Assembly: GCA_009919445.1 (NCBI GenBank)
Contig: RGBY01000001.1
Span: 1 to 40,983, forward strand
Length of the DNA stretch: 40,983 bases
Source of the DNA: Planctomycetia bacterium
GTDB lineage: Bacteria; Planctomycetota; Planctomycetia; Pirellulales; UBA1268
Reading direction: 5' to 3'
In this document: piece after piece, positions 7,512 through 16,960 of the stretch
Layout: each line of letters starts with the position of its first letter
Position numbering within the stretch: position 1 is the first letter of the stretch
Made by a program: the position numbers and the translations under genes
Notes under the pieces: generated by a model
The model's database searches: none
Told to the model about the DNA's origin: nothing
The model's input: the letters and a program-made list of their open reading frames with translations, nothing else

Positions 7512-7641
7512 GCGTGCAATCCTTCCTTTCGGTCTCTTTTCCTGTTCCCGTCCAGGTCATTCGGCCTGCCTGCCGGTCTTTCTCTGTGCCCGTGCAAGTC
7601 TGTCAGCGTCCTTTATCTGCTGGGCCAGTCTTGCGGTGGCA

Positions 7642-10600
7642 ATGGCAACTCGTGCTGTTCGCCGACTCCAGCCCACTGAAATTCGTCACTTTGGCAGCGA
7701 CCGTAGCAGCCATTCCATGCCTGACCTGACAGAAATTCAGACCCGGTTTTTCGAGTCGTTCCTGCAGCATGACGTTCCGCATGCCAAGCGGAAGGATCAG
7801 GGCATTGAAGGTGTCCTTCGAGAAATCTTTCCAATCGAGAGTTACGACAAAACCGTCCGCCTTGAGTATGTCCGCTACGATCTCGGCAAGCCGCGGTACA
7901 GCCCTGACGAATGCCGGCAACTGCGGCTGACCTACGGCCGTCCGCTGCGAGTCTGGTTGCGGCTGACGCGCGAGCAGCCCATCGAAGAAGAGGTCTATCT
8001 CGGCGACGTCCCGATCATGATGGGTGGTGGCGAGTTCATCATCAATGGTGCCGAGCGTGTTGTGGTTAGTCAGCTTCACCGCTCACCTGGTATTGATTTT
8101 GTTGCTGACACCGAGTCGAGCGACCGGAAAACCTACAACTGCCGAATCATTCCTGAACGCGGCAGTTGGATTGAGTTCAACATCTCAAAGAAGGACACGC
8201 TCCAGGTCCGCATCGACCAAAGCGGAAAGTTCTCGGCTCTGACGCTGCTACGGGCGATGGACCCGAAGCTCACCAGTGACGCCGACATCTTGAAGCTCTT
8301 CAACAAGACCAAAGTTGAAAAGGTCGCTGGTAGCCGCAGCGTCAGCAAACTGGAAGGCAAGGTCGCGGCTGATGACATCGTCTACCCCAAGGGCAGCGAT
8401 CGGGCTGGCGAGATCCTTGTCGAGGCTGGTGGCCTGATCACTCGCGACAAGTCTGAGCTCATCTGCACGTCTGGGCTGAAGGCAGTCGAGGTTATGCAGG
8501 CCAACAAGATGCCGCTGATCGAAAACAGCCTGCGTGAAGACGCTGATGAGGCTCGCAAGCGGACCGCCGTGGCCCCGAGCCACCAGGATGCCCTGATCCG
8601 CATCTACCAGAGACTGCGACCTGGTAATCCGGCTGCACTCGATAAGGCAATCACCCTTTTCGACGAGAAGTTCAAGGACACCAATCGCTACCGTCTTGGT
8701 CGCGTTGGCCGCTTCCGCATTAATCGGAAGCTCGGTCTGTCTGTGCCTGAAACCGAGATGACCTTGCGTGCCGATGACCTCATCGCGGCCATTCGGTACA
8801 TGCTCGAACTGATGGAGGGCGACAACGAAACAGTAGAAGTCGACGACATCGATCATCTTGGCAACCGTCGTCTGCGAACCATCGACGAACTCGCCAGCGA
8901 TGAACTCCGGAAGGGCTTCCTCAAACTCCGTCGCACCGTGCAAGAGCGAATGAGCCTTAAGGACGTCGCCGAGATGACGCCTCGCTCGCTCATTAACCCC
9001 AAGAGTATCTCCGCAGCAATCGAATACTTCTTCGGACGCGGCGAACTTTCTCAGGTGGTCGACCAGACCAACCCGCTGTCGATGCTCACCCACGAGCGGC
9101 GGCTCTCGGCTCTTGGCCCGGGCGGCCTCAACCGCAAGCGGGCTGGCTTTGAGGTCCGTGACGTGCATATCTCGCACTACGGAAGAATCTGCCCGATTGA
9201 GACCCCTGAAGGCACCAACATCGGCCTGATCTCCAGCCTGGCTATTTACTCTGGCGTTGACTCCTACGGCTTCCTGGTCACTCCATATCGCAAGGTCGCG
9301 AAGGGCAAGCTCCAGGACGACGTGGTCTGGCTTCGAGCTGATGAAGAGCATGAGGCTTATCTGGCGCCGGCCGATGCCCCAGTGAAAGACGGCAAGGTTA
9401 CCGGCGAAACCATTGTGGCTCGCTACCGCGGCGACTTCATCCTCGTGCCGCCGGAGAAAATTGAATACATCGACGTGGCGCCAAGTCAGATGGTTGGCGT
9501 TTCGGCTGGCCTCATCCCGTTCCTTGAGCACGACGATGCCAACCGGGCCCTCATGGGTTCAAATATGCAGCGCCAGGCTGTGCCTCTTTTGGTGACCGAA
9601 CCACCGATTGTCGCCACCGGCATGGAGCGTGACGTCGCGGCGAACTCAGGGCTCTTGGTCCGGGCAGCACGCAAGGGCACGATCACGTACGTTGATGCCG
9701 AGACAATCGAAATCAACGGGACTGACGTCTATCAGCTCCGCAAGTATGTTGGCCTCAACGAACGAACCTGCCAGAACCAAAAGCCAATCGTGCAGCTTGG
9801 CCAAAAGGTCGAAAAGGGCGAGGTCATCGCCGACGGTGCTGCCACCTTCAAGGGCGAATTGGCACTGGGGCGGAACGTGCTCGTCGGCTTCATGGCCTGG
9901 GATGGCTTCAACTTTGAAGATGCCATCATTATCAGTGAAGAACTTGTTGAGGACGACGTGTACACCTCGATTCATATCGAGGAGTACGACATCGAAATTC
10001 GTGACACCAAACTGGGCCGTGAGGAATTCACCCGTGACATCCCCAACGTCGGCGAGCGGGCTCTCCGCAACCTCGACGACAGTGGCATTGTCCGCAAGGG
10101 CACCTATGTGCGGCCCGGTGACATCCTCGTCGGCAAGGTCTCGCCGAAGAGTAAGACCGAACTGACACCGGAAGAAAAACTGCTGCATGCCATCTTTGGG
10201 CGTGCTGGCGAAGACGTGAAAAACGACTCGCTTGAGGTTCCCTCTGGCGTCGAAGGCATTGTTATCGCCACCGAGAAGTTCGCTCGCCAGATGAGTCTTT
10301 CTGAGGATGAGCGACGGGAATTCCAGAAGCAGGTCAAAGAAGCTGAGAGCGAGGGCAATCTGGCAGTCGCCGAAGCCTTCGGCGGCCTCGTTGCCGAAAT
10401 TGAGAAGGTGCTGCAGAAGCCGTTGTCGGCAGCTGATGGCAGCCCCCTGGTTCGCAACCAAGATCACAAAGTGGTGGCTGAGCGGGCCGGGCAGTTCAAC
10501 CTCGACGAACTCGACATCCGTTCCCCCCAGCGGAAGGCTGATATCGACAAGCTCTACAAGACGCTCTGGCCTGCCGTTGAGGAAGCGATTGATGCCAAAG

Positions 10601-11385
10601 ATCGCAAACTCAACAGCATGAAGCGGGGTGATGAACTCCGTCCTGGCGTGCTGCAGATGGTCAAGGTTTATGTGGCTGCCAAGCGGGTTATCTCCGTCGG
10701 TGACAAGATGGCTGGCCGCCATGGAAACAAGGGCGTGATCGCCAAGATCCTTCCCAAGGAGGACATGCCCTTCTTGGCCGATGGCACTCCCGTGCAGATC
10801 ATGCTCAACCCGCTCGGCGTGCCGAGCCGTATGAATGTTGGCCAGATTCTTGAAACCCATCTCGGATGGGCCGGCAAGATGCTCGGCTTCCAGGCCGTTA
10901 CGCCGGTCTTCGATGGGGCTAGCGAAGAAGAGATCAATGCTGTTCTAGCTGACGCTGGCCTTCCTAAGCACGGAAAGGCCCAGCTGTTTGATGGTCGTAC
11001 TGGTGAGGCCCTCGAGCAGGAGACCACCGTTGGCTACATCTACATGCTCAAGCTGCATCATCTTGTCGACGACAAGGTTCATGCCCGCTCGACCGGCCCG
11101 TATTCACTGATCACCCAGCAACCGCTTGGCGGCAAGGCTCGGTTTGGTGGCCAGCGGTTCGGCGAGATGGAAGTCTGGGCACTGGAAGCCTATGGCGCAG
11201 CATACATCCTGCAGGAACTGCTGACCGTCAAGAGTGACGACGTCGAAGGACGTACCAAAATCTATGAGAGCATGGTCAAGGGTGAAAACACACTTGAGGC
11301 TGGCACCCCGGCCAGTTTTGACGTGCTCACCAATGAGATCCGAGGGCTTGCCCTCAACATGCAACTGGAGAAACGGCGGGTCTAA
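7642..11385 (+). CDS. rpoB: DNA-directed RNA polymerase subunit beta
   Basis: Second-largest RNA polymerase subunit. The 1247-residue product has all landmark regions, including GERVVVSQLHRSPG-like fork sequence (here GAERVVVSQLHRSPG), the rifampicin region LSQVVDQTNPLSMLTHERR, ETPEGTNIGLI, GDKMAGRHGNKGVI and the C-terminal GGKARFGGQRFGEMEVWALEA. The ATG at 7642 is chosen because the open frame extends further upstream only into the rplL-rpoB attenuator region with no family-like sequence; GTG at 7636 is an alternative. No strong ribosome binding site is visible. In the rifampicin pocket, Val-Val replaces the Phe514-Met515 pair of E. coli. Followed 109 bases later by rpoC. Confidence 0.97.
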   Translation: MATRAVRRLQPTEIRHFGSDRSSHSMPDLTEIQTRFFESFLQHDVPHAKRKDQGIEGVLREIFPIESYDKTVRLEYVRYDLGKPRYSPDECRQLRLTYGRPLRVWLRLTREQPIEEEVYLGDVPIMMGGGEFIINGAERVVVSQLHRSPGIDFVADTESSDRKTYNCRIIPERGSWIEFNISKKDTLQVRIDQSGKFSALTLLRAMDPKLTSDADILKLFNKTKVEKVAGSRSVSKLEGKVAADDIVYPKGSDRAGEILVEAGGLITRDKSELICTSGLKAVEVMQANKMPLIENSLREDADEARKRTAVAPSHQDALIRIYQRLRPGNPAALDKAITLFDEKFKDTNRYRLGRVGRFRINRKLGLSVPETEMTLRADDLIAAIRYMLELMEGDNETVEVDDIDHLGNRRLRTIDELASDELRKGFLKLRRTVQERMSLKDVAEMTPRSLINPKSISAAIEYFFGRGELSQVVDQTNPLSMLTHERRLSALGPGGLNRKRAGFEVRDVHISHYGRICPIETPEGTNIGLISSLAIYSGVDSYGFLVTPYRKVAKGKLQDDVVWLRADEEHEAYLAPADAPVKDGKVTGETIVARYRGDFILVPPEKIEYIDVAPSQMVGVSAGLIPFLEHDDANRALMGSNMQRQAVPLLVTEPPIVATGMERDVAANSGLLVRAARKGTITYVDAETIEINGTDVYQLRKYVGLNERTCQNQKPIVQLGQKVEKGEVIADGAATFKGELALGRNVLVGFMAWDGFNFEDAIIISEELVEDDVYTSIHIEEYDIEIRDTKLGREEFTRDIPNVGERALRNLDDSGIVRKGTYVRPGDILVGKVSPKSKTELTPEEKLLHAIFGRAGEDVKNDSLEVPSGVEGIVIATEKFARQMSLSEDERREFQKQVKEAESEGNLAVAEAFGGLVAEIEKVLQKPLSAADGSPLVRNQDHKVVAERAGQFNLDELDIRSPQRKADIDKLYKTLWPAVEEAIDAKDRKLNSMKRGDELRPGVLQMVKVYVAAKRVISVGDKMAGRHGNKGVIAKILPKEDMPFLADGTPVQIMLNPLGVPSRMNVGQILETHLGWAGKMLGFQAVTPVFDGASEEEINAVLADAGLPKHGKAQLFDGRTGEALEQETTVGYIYMLKLHHLVDDKVHARSTGPYSLITQQPLGGKARFGGQRFGEMEVWALEAYGAAYILQELLTVKSDDVEGRTKIYESMVKGENTLEAGTPASFDVLTNEIRGLALNMQLEKRRV

Positions 11386-11494
11386 CTCAGCCCGTTCACC
11401 AAACCAAACCACCAGATGGGCCCGACCCTACGTTCACGAGCCCTCGCCTTTCGCAGCCTTCAAACACAACTGACTATCCCCAGGAGACCTCTCC

Positions 11495-14400
11495 GTGAGC
11501 ATCGGTGAAGCCACCTACGATCGCGTCAATGACTACTCGGCCGTCAAGATCAGCCTGGCCAGGCCGCATGATATTCGCAGCTGGTCATTCGGCGAGGTAA
11601 AGAAGCCCGAAACGATCAACTACCGCACCTACCGTCCTGAGAAGGACGGCCTGATGTGCGAGAAGATCTTTGGGCCAGAAAAGGACTGGGAATGTTCCTG
11701 CGGCAAGTACCGCGGGATGAAGTACAAGGGCATGATCTGCGACCGCTGCGGTGTCAAAGTGACGCACAGCCGCGTTCGCCGGAAGCGGATGGGCCACATT
11801 GAGCTCGCTGCGCCTGTGGTGCACATCTGGTTCTTCAAGGCGATGCCGAGCCGGCTTGGGGCTCTGCTAGACATGAAGACAACCAGCCTGGAGAAAGTCA
11901 TCTACTTCCAGGACTATGTCGTTCTGGACCCCAAGGACACTCCCCTCAAGAAGCAGCAACTTCTCTCCGAGGAAGAGTGCCGGCAGGCACGCGACGAGTA
12001 TGGCGAGACGGCCTTTGAGGCCGAGATGGGCGCCGATGCCGTTCGCAAACTCTTGCTCGACCTCGATCTGGTCGAACTGTCGAAGGTGTTGCGAGAAGAA
12101 CTGGCCACCACCGGCTCAAAGCAGAAGAAGAAAGACCTCGTCAATCGACTGAAGATTGTGGAGGCCATTCGTGACAGCGAAAACAAGCCCGAGTGGATGG
12201 TCCTCGATGTCATCCCCGTCATCCCCCCCGACTTGCGTCCACTGGTCATGCTCGACAGTGGCAATTTTGCCACCAGCGACCTCAATGACCTCTACCGCCG
12301 CATCATCAACCGGAACAACCGGCTCAAGAAGCTTGTTGACCTGAATGCCCCCGAGGTCATCATCCGCAATGAAAAGCGAATGTTGCAGCAGTCGGTTGAC
12401 GCTCTCTTCGACAACAATCGCTGCAAGCGGCCCGTCCTGGCTTCCAGCAACCGACCGCTCAAGAGCCTGACGGACATGATCAAGGGCAAGCAGGGCCGGT
12501 TTCGTGAGAACCTGCTCGGCAAACGAGTCGATTACTCTGCCCGTAGCGTCATTGTCGTTGGCCCAACCCTGCGGCTCCATCAGTGTGGCCTGCCAAAGAA
12601 GATCGCGCTGGAACTCTATCAGCCGTTCATCATTCGCCGGCTGAAGGACCTGGGCCATGCCGACACCATCAAGTCAGCGAAGAAGATGCTGGAGAGGAAG
12701 GACGCCGAGGTCTGGGACATCCTGGAAGAGGTGATCCACAACCATCCTGTTCTTCTGAACCGGGCCCCGACCCTGCACCGCATGGGCATTCAGGCATTTG
12801 AGCCAGTCCTGGTCGAAGGCCATGCCATCAAACTTCACCCGCTGGTCTGCAAGGGCTTCAACGCCGACTTTGACGGTGACCAGATGGCGGTCCACCTGCC
12901 GCTGTCAATTGAGGCTCAGGTCGAAGCACACACGCTGATGCTGGCGACCAACAACATCTTTAGCCCCGCCAACGGTGCGCCGATCATCTCGCCGTCACAG
13001 GACGTCGTGATGGGCTGCTATTACCTGACGATGGCAATGCCCGGCCGTGGTGGCGAAGGGATGGTCTTCCGGAGTTTTGAAGAGGTCGAACTGGCTCACT
13101 CGTTCGGCAAGGTCGACACCCACGCCATGATTCGAGTGAAACTGCCGGCCAACCGACGCCTCAAGACCGAAAATGATACTGACAGCCAGCCGGGTGCCGT
13201 GATCGAAACCACAGCCGGCCGCGTGCTGTTCAACTCGATCCTTCCAGAAGGGATGCTGTTTTACAACATTCCTATGCGTTCCAGTGAACTGGCTCGGGTC
13301 ATTTCGGACTGCTACCAGTTGCTCGGCCGGAGGAACACGATTGACCTTCTCGACGACATGAACCGAGTTGGTTTCAGCTGGAGTACCCGCAGTGGTCTCT
13401 CCTTTGCCACCGACGACCTGATTACGCCGGAAAGCAAACTGAAGATCATCGGTGACGCCGAGAAGTCAGTGATGAAGATCCTCAATCTCTACCAACGCGG
13501 CGTTATCACCGACGGCGAACGCTACAACCAGGTGCTGGACACCTGGACCCACGCCCGCGAGCAGATCACCAAGGAGATGATGGCCGAACTGGAGCAGGAC
13601 ACCGATGCTCGGGAGGTTCGCTACAGCGGCTACGTCAATCCAATCTTCCTCATGGCCCACTCCGGTGCCCGTGGTGGCGTTGAACAGATTCGTCAGTTGG
13701 CTGGCATGCGTGGCTTGATGGCCAAGCCATCCGGCAAGATTATTGAAACGCCCATCAAGGCAAACTTCCGTGAAGGCCTTACGGTGCTGGAATACTTCAG
13801 CTCCACCCACGGTGCCCGAAAGGGTCTGGCTGACACCGCTCTGAAGACGGCCGACTCTGGCTACCTCACCAGAAAACTCGCCGACGTTGCCCAAAACGTT
13901 GTTGTGACCATGCACGACTGTGGCACCACACAGGGCATTGAAAAGACCGTGATCTATCGTGGTGAAAAGGTCGAGGTCAATCTGGCCGATAGCATTCGGG
14001 GACGGGTGAGTCGCACCAACATTGCCAATCCCATCACCGACGAGGTGGTGGTGCACGAGGATGACCTCATCACACCCAAGACCGCGCGGGACATCGAGGC
14101 TTTGGGCCTCGAAAAGATCCAGGTCCGCAGCGCGCTGACCTGCGAAGCCCCCCTGGGCGTTTGCCGTCTCTGCTACGGAATGGACCTTTCCACCGGCTCG
14201 CTGGTCGAAGAGGGTATGGCTGTCGGGATCATTGCGGCCCAGAGTATTGGCGAGCCAGGCACCCAGTTGACGATGCGGACATTCCACATCGGTGGTGTCG
14301 GTCAGCGTGCCGTTGAGGAAAACGAGTATCGCGCCAAGCGGCCTGGTACCGCGAAATTCACCCGTATCCGAACTGTTCAGAATGAAGAGGGTGAACTGGT

Positions 14401-15871
14401 CGTCTTGGCTCGAAATGGTGAAATCGCCATCTTGAACGAGAAGGGCCAGGAAGCTGACAAATTTGAGATTCCGGCTGGTGCCATCCTCAAGGTGGCTGAA
14501 AACGAGAAGGTCAAACAGGGGACCGTTCTTGTCCAGTGGGATCCCCACTCGATTCCGATTCTCTCGGAAGTGCCGGGGAAGGTTCGCTACGAAGACGTGG
14601 TTGAGGGCGAAACCCTGCGAATCGAGAAGGACCCCAGTGGTCACATCCGCCGTATGATCATGGAGCACAAGGGTGTCTACCACCCGCAGGTTGTGCTCGA
14701 GGATGAGTCCGGCAAGATTCTCGATTTCTACTACCTTCCCGAGAAGGCCTACATCGAGGTTGCACCCGGCGAGACCGTGAAGGCCGGGCACATCCTTGCG
14801 AAGACACCGCGGGAAGCCGGCGGCACGCAGGACATCACTGGTGGTCTGCCCCGCGTCACTGAAATCTTTGAGGCCCGGAAGCCAAAGGATCCCGCGATCA
14901 TGGCCGAGATTGATGGCAAGGTCGAGGTCAGTGGCGAGAAGCGACGTGGCAAGCGAACGATCATCGTCCGCAACGAAACGGGCGTCGAGCGAGAGCATCT
15001 CATCACTCATGGCAAACACATGCGTGTACACGCTGGTGACATCGTTCGCGCCGGTGAAGCCCTCGTTGACGGCCCACTGGTCCCGCACGACATCCTGCGG
15101 ATCTCTGGTGAAGAAGAAGTGCAGCGGTACCTGGTTCGCGAGATTCAGAATGTCTATCGCAGCCAGCGTGTTGAAATTGATGACAAGCACATCGAGATCA
15201 TCGTTTCCCAAATGCTCCGCAAGGTGAAAATCGACACCGTCGGTGACACCTCCTTGCTGCCGGGCAGCATGCTCGACAAGCATGACTTCCGTCAGGCGAA
15301 TGAGCGTCTCGCTGGCTGCCTGCGGATTACTGATAAGGGCGACAGTGAATTTGAGGTGGGCAGCATTGTTCCCAAGGATGTGCTCACTCAGACCAACGAA
15401 ACGGTGGAGGCCCTCGGCGGCACACCCGCCAAGGGCACCAAGCCGAAATCGGCCACGGCCAGCACGCAGTTGTTGGGAATCACCAAGGCAAGTGTGCAGA
15501 GTTCGAGCTTCATCTCGGCTGCCAGTTTCCAAGAGACGACCAAGGTACTCACCGAGGCTGCCCTGGCAGGCCGCGTCGACAACCTGGTTGGGCTCAAGGA
15601 GAATGTGATCTTGGGCCACCTCATTCCGGCTGGCACAGGATTCAACACCTTCCAGTCTTCAGAAGTTCGGGTTCGGCCAGAGGCGCTCGAAGCCCTCCGC
15701 ATCGATCGTGAAGATCTTCTGGCTCGCGACTTCCCGCTCCTTGAGGCTGCCGGCCCAAGCGACGAGGAGCTGGCTGCTGGGGCAGAGAGTCTGACCGATG
15801 GTGGCCAGCCGACCCTCGACATTTTTGCAGAATCATCTGAAACCTCAGAAAATCCCTCTGAAGGGCTTTGA
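11495..15871 (+). CDS. rpoC: DNA-directed RNA polymerase subunit beta'
   Basis: Largest RNA polymerase subunit, 1458 residues. The active-site NADFDGDQM carries the magnesium-binding aspartates at 458, 460 and 462. The N-terminal zinc site is C67, C69, C82 and C85 (CSC...CDRC). The second zinc site is visible as CEAPLGVCRLC. The bridge/trigger region is intact (GARGGVEQIRQLAGMRGLM; GEPGTQLTMRTFHIGG). The C-terminus is extended with an acidic Ser/Glu-rich tail ending in SSETSENPSEGL. The GTG start at 11495 follows CAGGAGACC at good spacing. Probably cotranscribed with rpoB. Confidence 0.98.
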   Translation: MSIGEATYDRVNDYSAVKISLARPHDIRSWSFGEVKKPETINYRTYRPEKDGLMCEKIFGPEKDWECSCGKYRGMKYKGMICDRCGVKVTHSRVRRKRMGHIELAAPVVHIWFFKAMPSRLGALLDMKTTSLEKVIYFQDYVVLDPKDTPLKKQQLLSEEECRQARDEYGETAFEAEMGADAVRKLLLDLDLVELSKVLREELATTGSKQKKKDLVNRLKIVEAIRDSENKPEWMVLDVIPVIPPDLRPLVMLDSGNFATSDLNDLYRRIINRNNRLKKLVDLNAPEVIIRNEKRMLQQSVDALFDNNRCKRPVLASSNRPLKSLTDMIKGKQGRFRENLLGKRVDYSARSVIVVGPTLRLHQCGLPKKIALELYQPFIIRRLKDLGHADTIKSAKKMLERKDAEVWDILEEVIHNHPVLLNRAPTLHRMGIQAFEPVLVEGHAIKLHPLVCKGFNADFDGDQMAVHLPLSIEAQVEAHTLMLATNNIFSPANGAPIISPSQDVVMGCYYLTMAMPGRGGEGMVFRSFEEVELAHSFGKVDTHAMIRVKLPANRRLKTENDTDSQPGAVIETTAGRVLFNSILPEGMLFYNIPMRSSELARVISDCYQLLGRRNTIDLLDDMNRVGFSWSTRSGLSFATDDLITPESKLKIIGDAEKSVMKILNLYQRGVITDGERYNQVLDTWTHAREQITKEMMAELEQDTDAREVRYSGYVNPIFLMAHSGARGGVEQIRQLAGMRGLMAKPSGKIIETPIKANFREGLTVLEYFSSTHGARKGLADTALKTADSGYLTRKLADVAQNVVVTMHDCGTTQGIEKTVIYRGEKVEVNLADSIRGRVSRTNIANPITDEVVVHEDDLITPKTARDIEALGLEKIQVRSALTCEAPLGVCRLCYGMDLSTGSLVEEGMAVGIIAAQSIGEPGTQLTMRTFHIGGVGQRAVEENEYRAKRPGTAKFTRIRTVQNEEGELVVLARNGEIAILNEKGQEADKFEIPAGAILKVAENEKVKQGTVLVQWDPHSIPILSEVPGKVRYEDVVEGETLRIEKDPSGHIRRMIMEHKGVYHPQVVLEDESGKILDFYYLPEKAYIEVAPGETVKAGHILAKTPREAGGTQDITGGLPRVTEIFEARKPKDPAIMAEIDGKVEVSGEKRRGKRTIIVRNETGVEREHLITHGKHMRVHAGDIVRAGEALVDGPLVPHDILRISGEEEVQRYLVREIQNVYRSQRVEIDDKHIEIIVSQMLRKVKIDTVGDTSLLPGSMLDKHDFRQANERLAGCLRITDKGDSEFEVGSIVPKDVLTQTNETVEALGGTPAKGTKPKSATASTQLLGITKASVQSSSFISAASFQETTKVLTEAALAGRVDNLVGLKENVILGHLIPAGTGFNTFQSSEVRVRPEALEALRIDREDLLARDFPLLEAAGPSDEELAAGAESLTDGGQPTLDIFAESSETSENPSEGL

Positions 15872-15876
15872 GCCCC

Positions 15877-15915
15877 GGGCACCTGCCTCTCGGTCGGTGC
15901 TCCCCTAGGGTTTTC
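15877..15915 (+). terminator. Candidate terminator after rpoC
   Basis: GGGCACC (15877-15883) pairs with GGTGC-T-CCC (15896-15904) with one bulged T, followed by CTAGGGTTTT. It begins five bases after the rpoC stop. The stem is modest and the T-run short and slightly displaced. Confidence 0.4.
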
Positions 15916-15968
15916 CTGAGTGCCAGACGATGGCTGCTTGAGGGCCTTTTGCTGCAGAGAGTTTCTGG

Positions 15969-16958
15969 ATGACCGGTGTTGAGACGACCAGCGGCCGGCA
16001 GGCAGTCCTGCCCAACCTGAGTGAGCCGCCTCGTTTGGCACCGTCTGAGGATGTCTCAGAGGCAGCCATTCGCCTCTCTCGCAAACAGCCTGCCAACCAA
16101 ACTGCGGCAGCTATCTTGGGAAACCGGCTGACAACCGTCTGGGGCCTCTGCCAAGAAGCCGGAGACCCTCTGGCTGATCCCGAGGTCGTCCATCGCCTGC
16201 GGGTAGCCACGCGTCGCTCTTTAGCCGCCTTCAGCCTGTTGAAGCCACTTCTGCCTCGCAAACAGCATCGCCGATTCGTGCGGTGGCTCCGCAACCTCCG
16301 TCGTGCAGCGGGTACAGCCCGTGATCTCGATGTCATTGTCGACCGGCTGCAGCATCACCTGCCACCGGTCGCCGATCCAGAGAGCACCCTGCTGAAACTC
16401 CTGAATCTGCTGGGGGACTATCAGGTTGCCAGCCGGGTACCGCTCCAAAAATGGCACCATCACCTGCTCAGGAGCAACTGGGCCCAACGGGTCGACGAGC
16501 TAACACGCGGTCTCTCCACCAAACAAAAATGTGAACGCTATGGCTCGTTTGTCAGCCGACGGCTGACACGCTGCGGGAAACGGTTCTTTGCAACCGCCGG
16601 TCACTCCGCAAAACGAGCCGACGACTTGCACCAGATTCGTATTGAAGGGAAGCGGCTGCGGTATAGCCTTGAGCTTGTTCCCACGCAGAGCCGGAAATCT
16701 GCTTATGACCGCTGCCTGCGTTCACTCAAAAAGATGCAGGTTGCCTTGGGTGACTTTACTGATCACACCGCAGCGGCAGGGTGCTTCGAGCGACTGCGTG
16801 AAGAGGGCCTGCCAGCTGAACTTATGCCTCTCGTAGAAGAACTCCGTCGAGAGGAGCATCTTCTGGCCGAATTAGCCCAGCAACGGTTCACCATCTGGTG
16901 GAATAACAAACGCCGACGACGCCTGCGTCGCCGCTTCTCCAAGACTCTCAAGCGATAG
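15969..16958 (+). CDS. CHAD domain-containing protein
   Basis: CHAD domains are helical, rich in conserved His and basic residues, and bind inorganic polyphosphate. The 329-residue product has a 40-50 residue N-terminal lead, then the first CHAD repeat with VVHRLRVATRRSLAAF and RAAGTARDLDVIVDRL, and a second repeat with LHQIRIEGKRLRYSLEL. The C-terminus is highly basic (NNKRRRRLRRRF). There is no CYTH domain, which often accompanies CHAD. It ends two bases before the FGE gene, so the two are almost certainly cotranscribed. A role in polyphosphate granules is inference from the family. The start is the ATG at 15969; the ribosome site is weak. Confidence 0.88.
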   Translation: MTGVETTSGRQAVLPNLSEPPRLAPSEDVSEAAIRLSRKQPANQTAAAILGNRLTTVWGLCQEAGDPLADPEVVHRLRVATRRSLAAFSLLKPLLPRKQHRRFVRWLRNLRRAAGTARDLDVIVDRLQHHLPPVADPESTLLKLLNLLGDYQVASRVPLQKWHHHLLRSNWAQRVDELTRGLSTKQKCERYGSFVSRRLTRCGKRFFATAGHSAKRADDLHQIRIEGKRLRYSLELVPTQSRKSAYDRCLRSLKKMQVALGDFTDHTAAAGCFERLREEGLPAELMPLVEELRREEHLLAELAQQRFTIWWNNKRRRRLRRRFSKTLKR

Positions 16959-16960
16959 CC

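Noticed and set aside
13466..15619. 717-codon minus-strand ORF opposite rpoC
   Set aside because: This is an antisense shadow of rpoC caused by codon bias in a GC-rich gene. No known motif is present. The same holds for the 476-codon ORF opposite tuf at 1415-2845, which also spans a tRNA.
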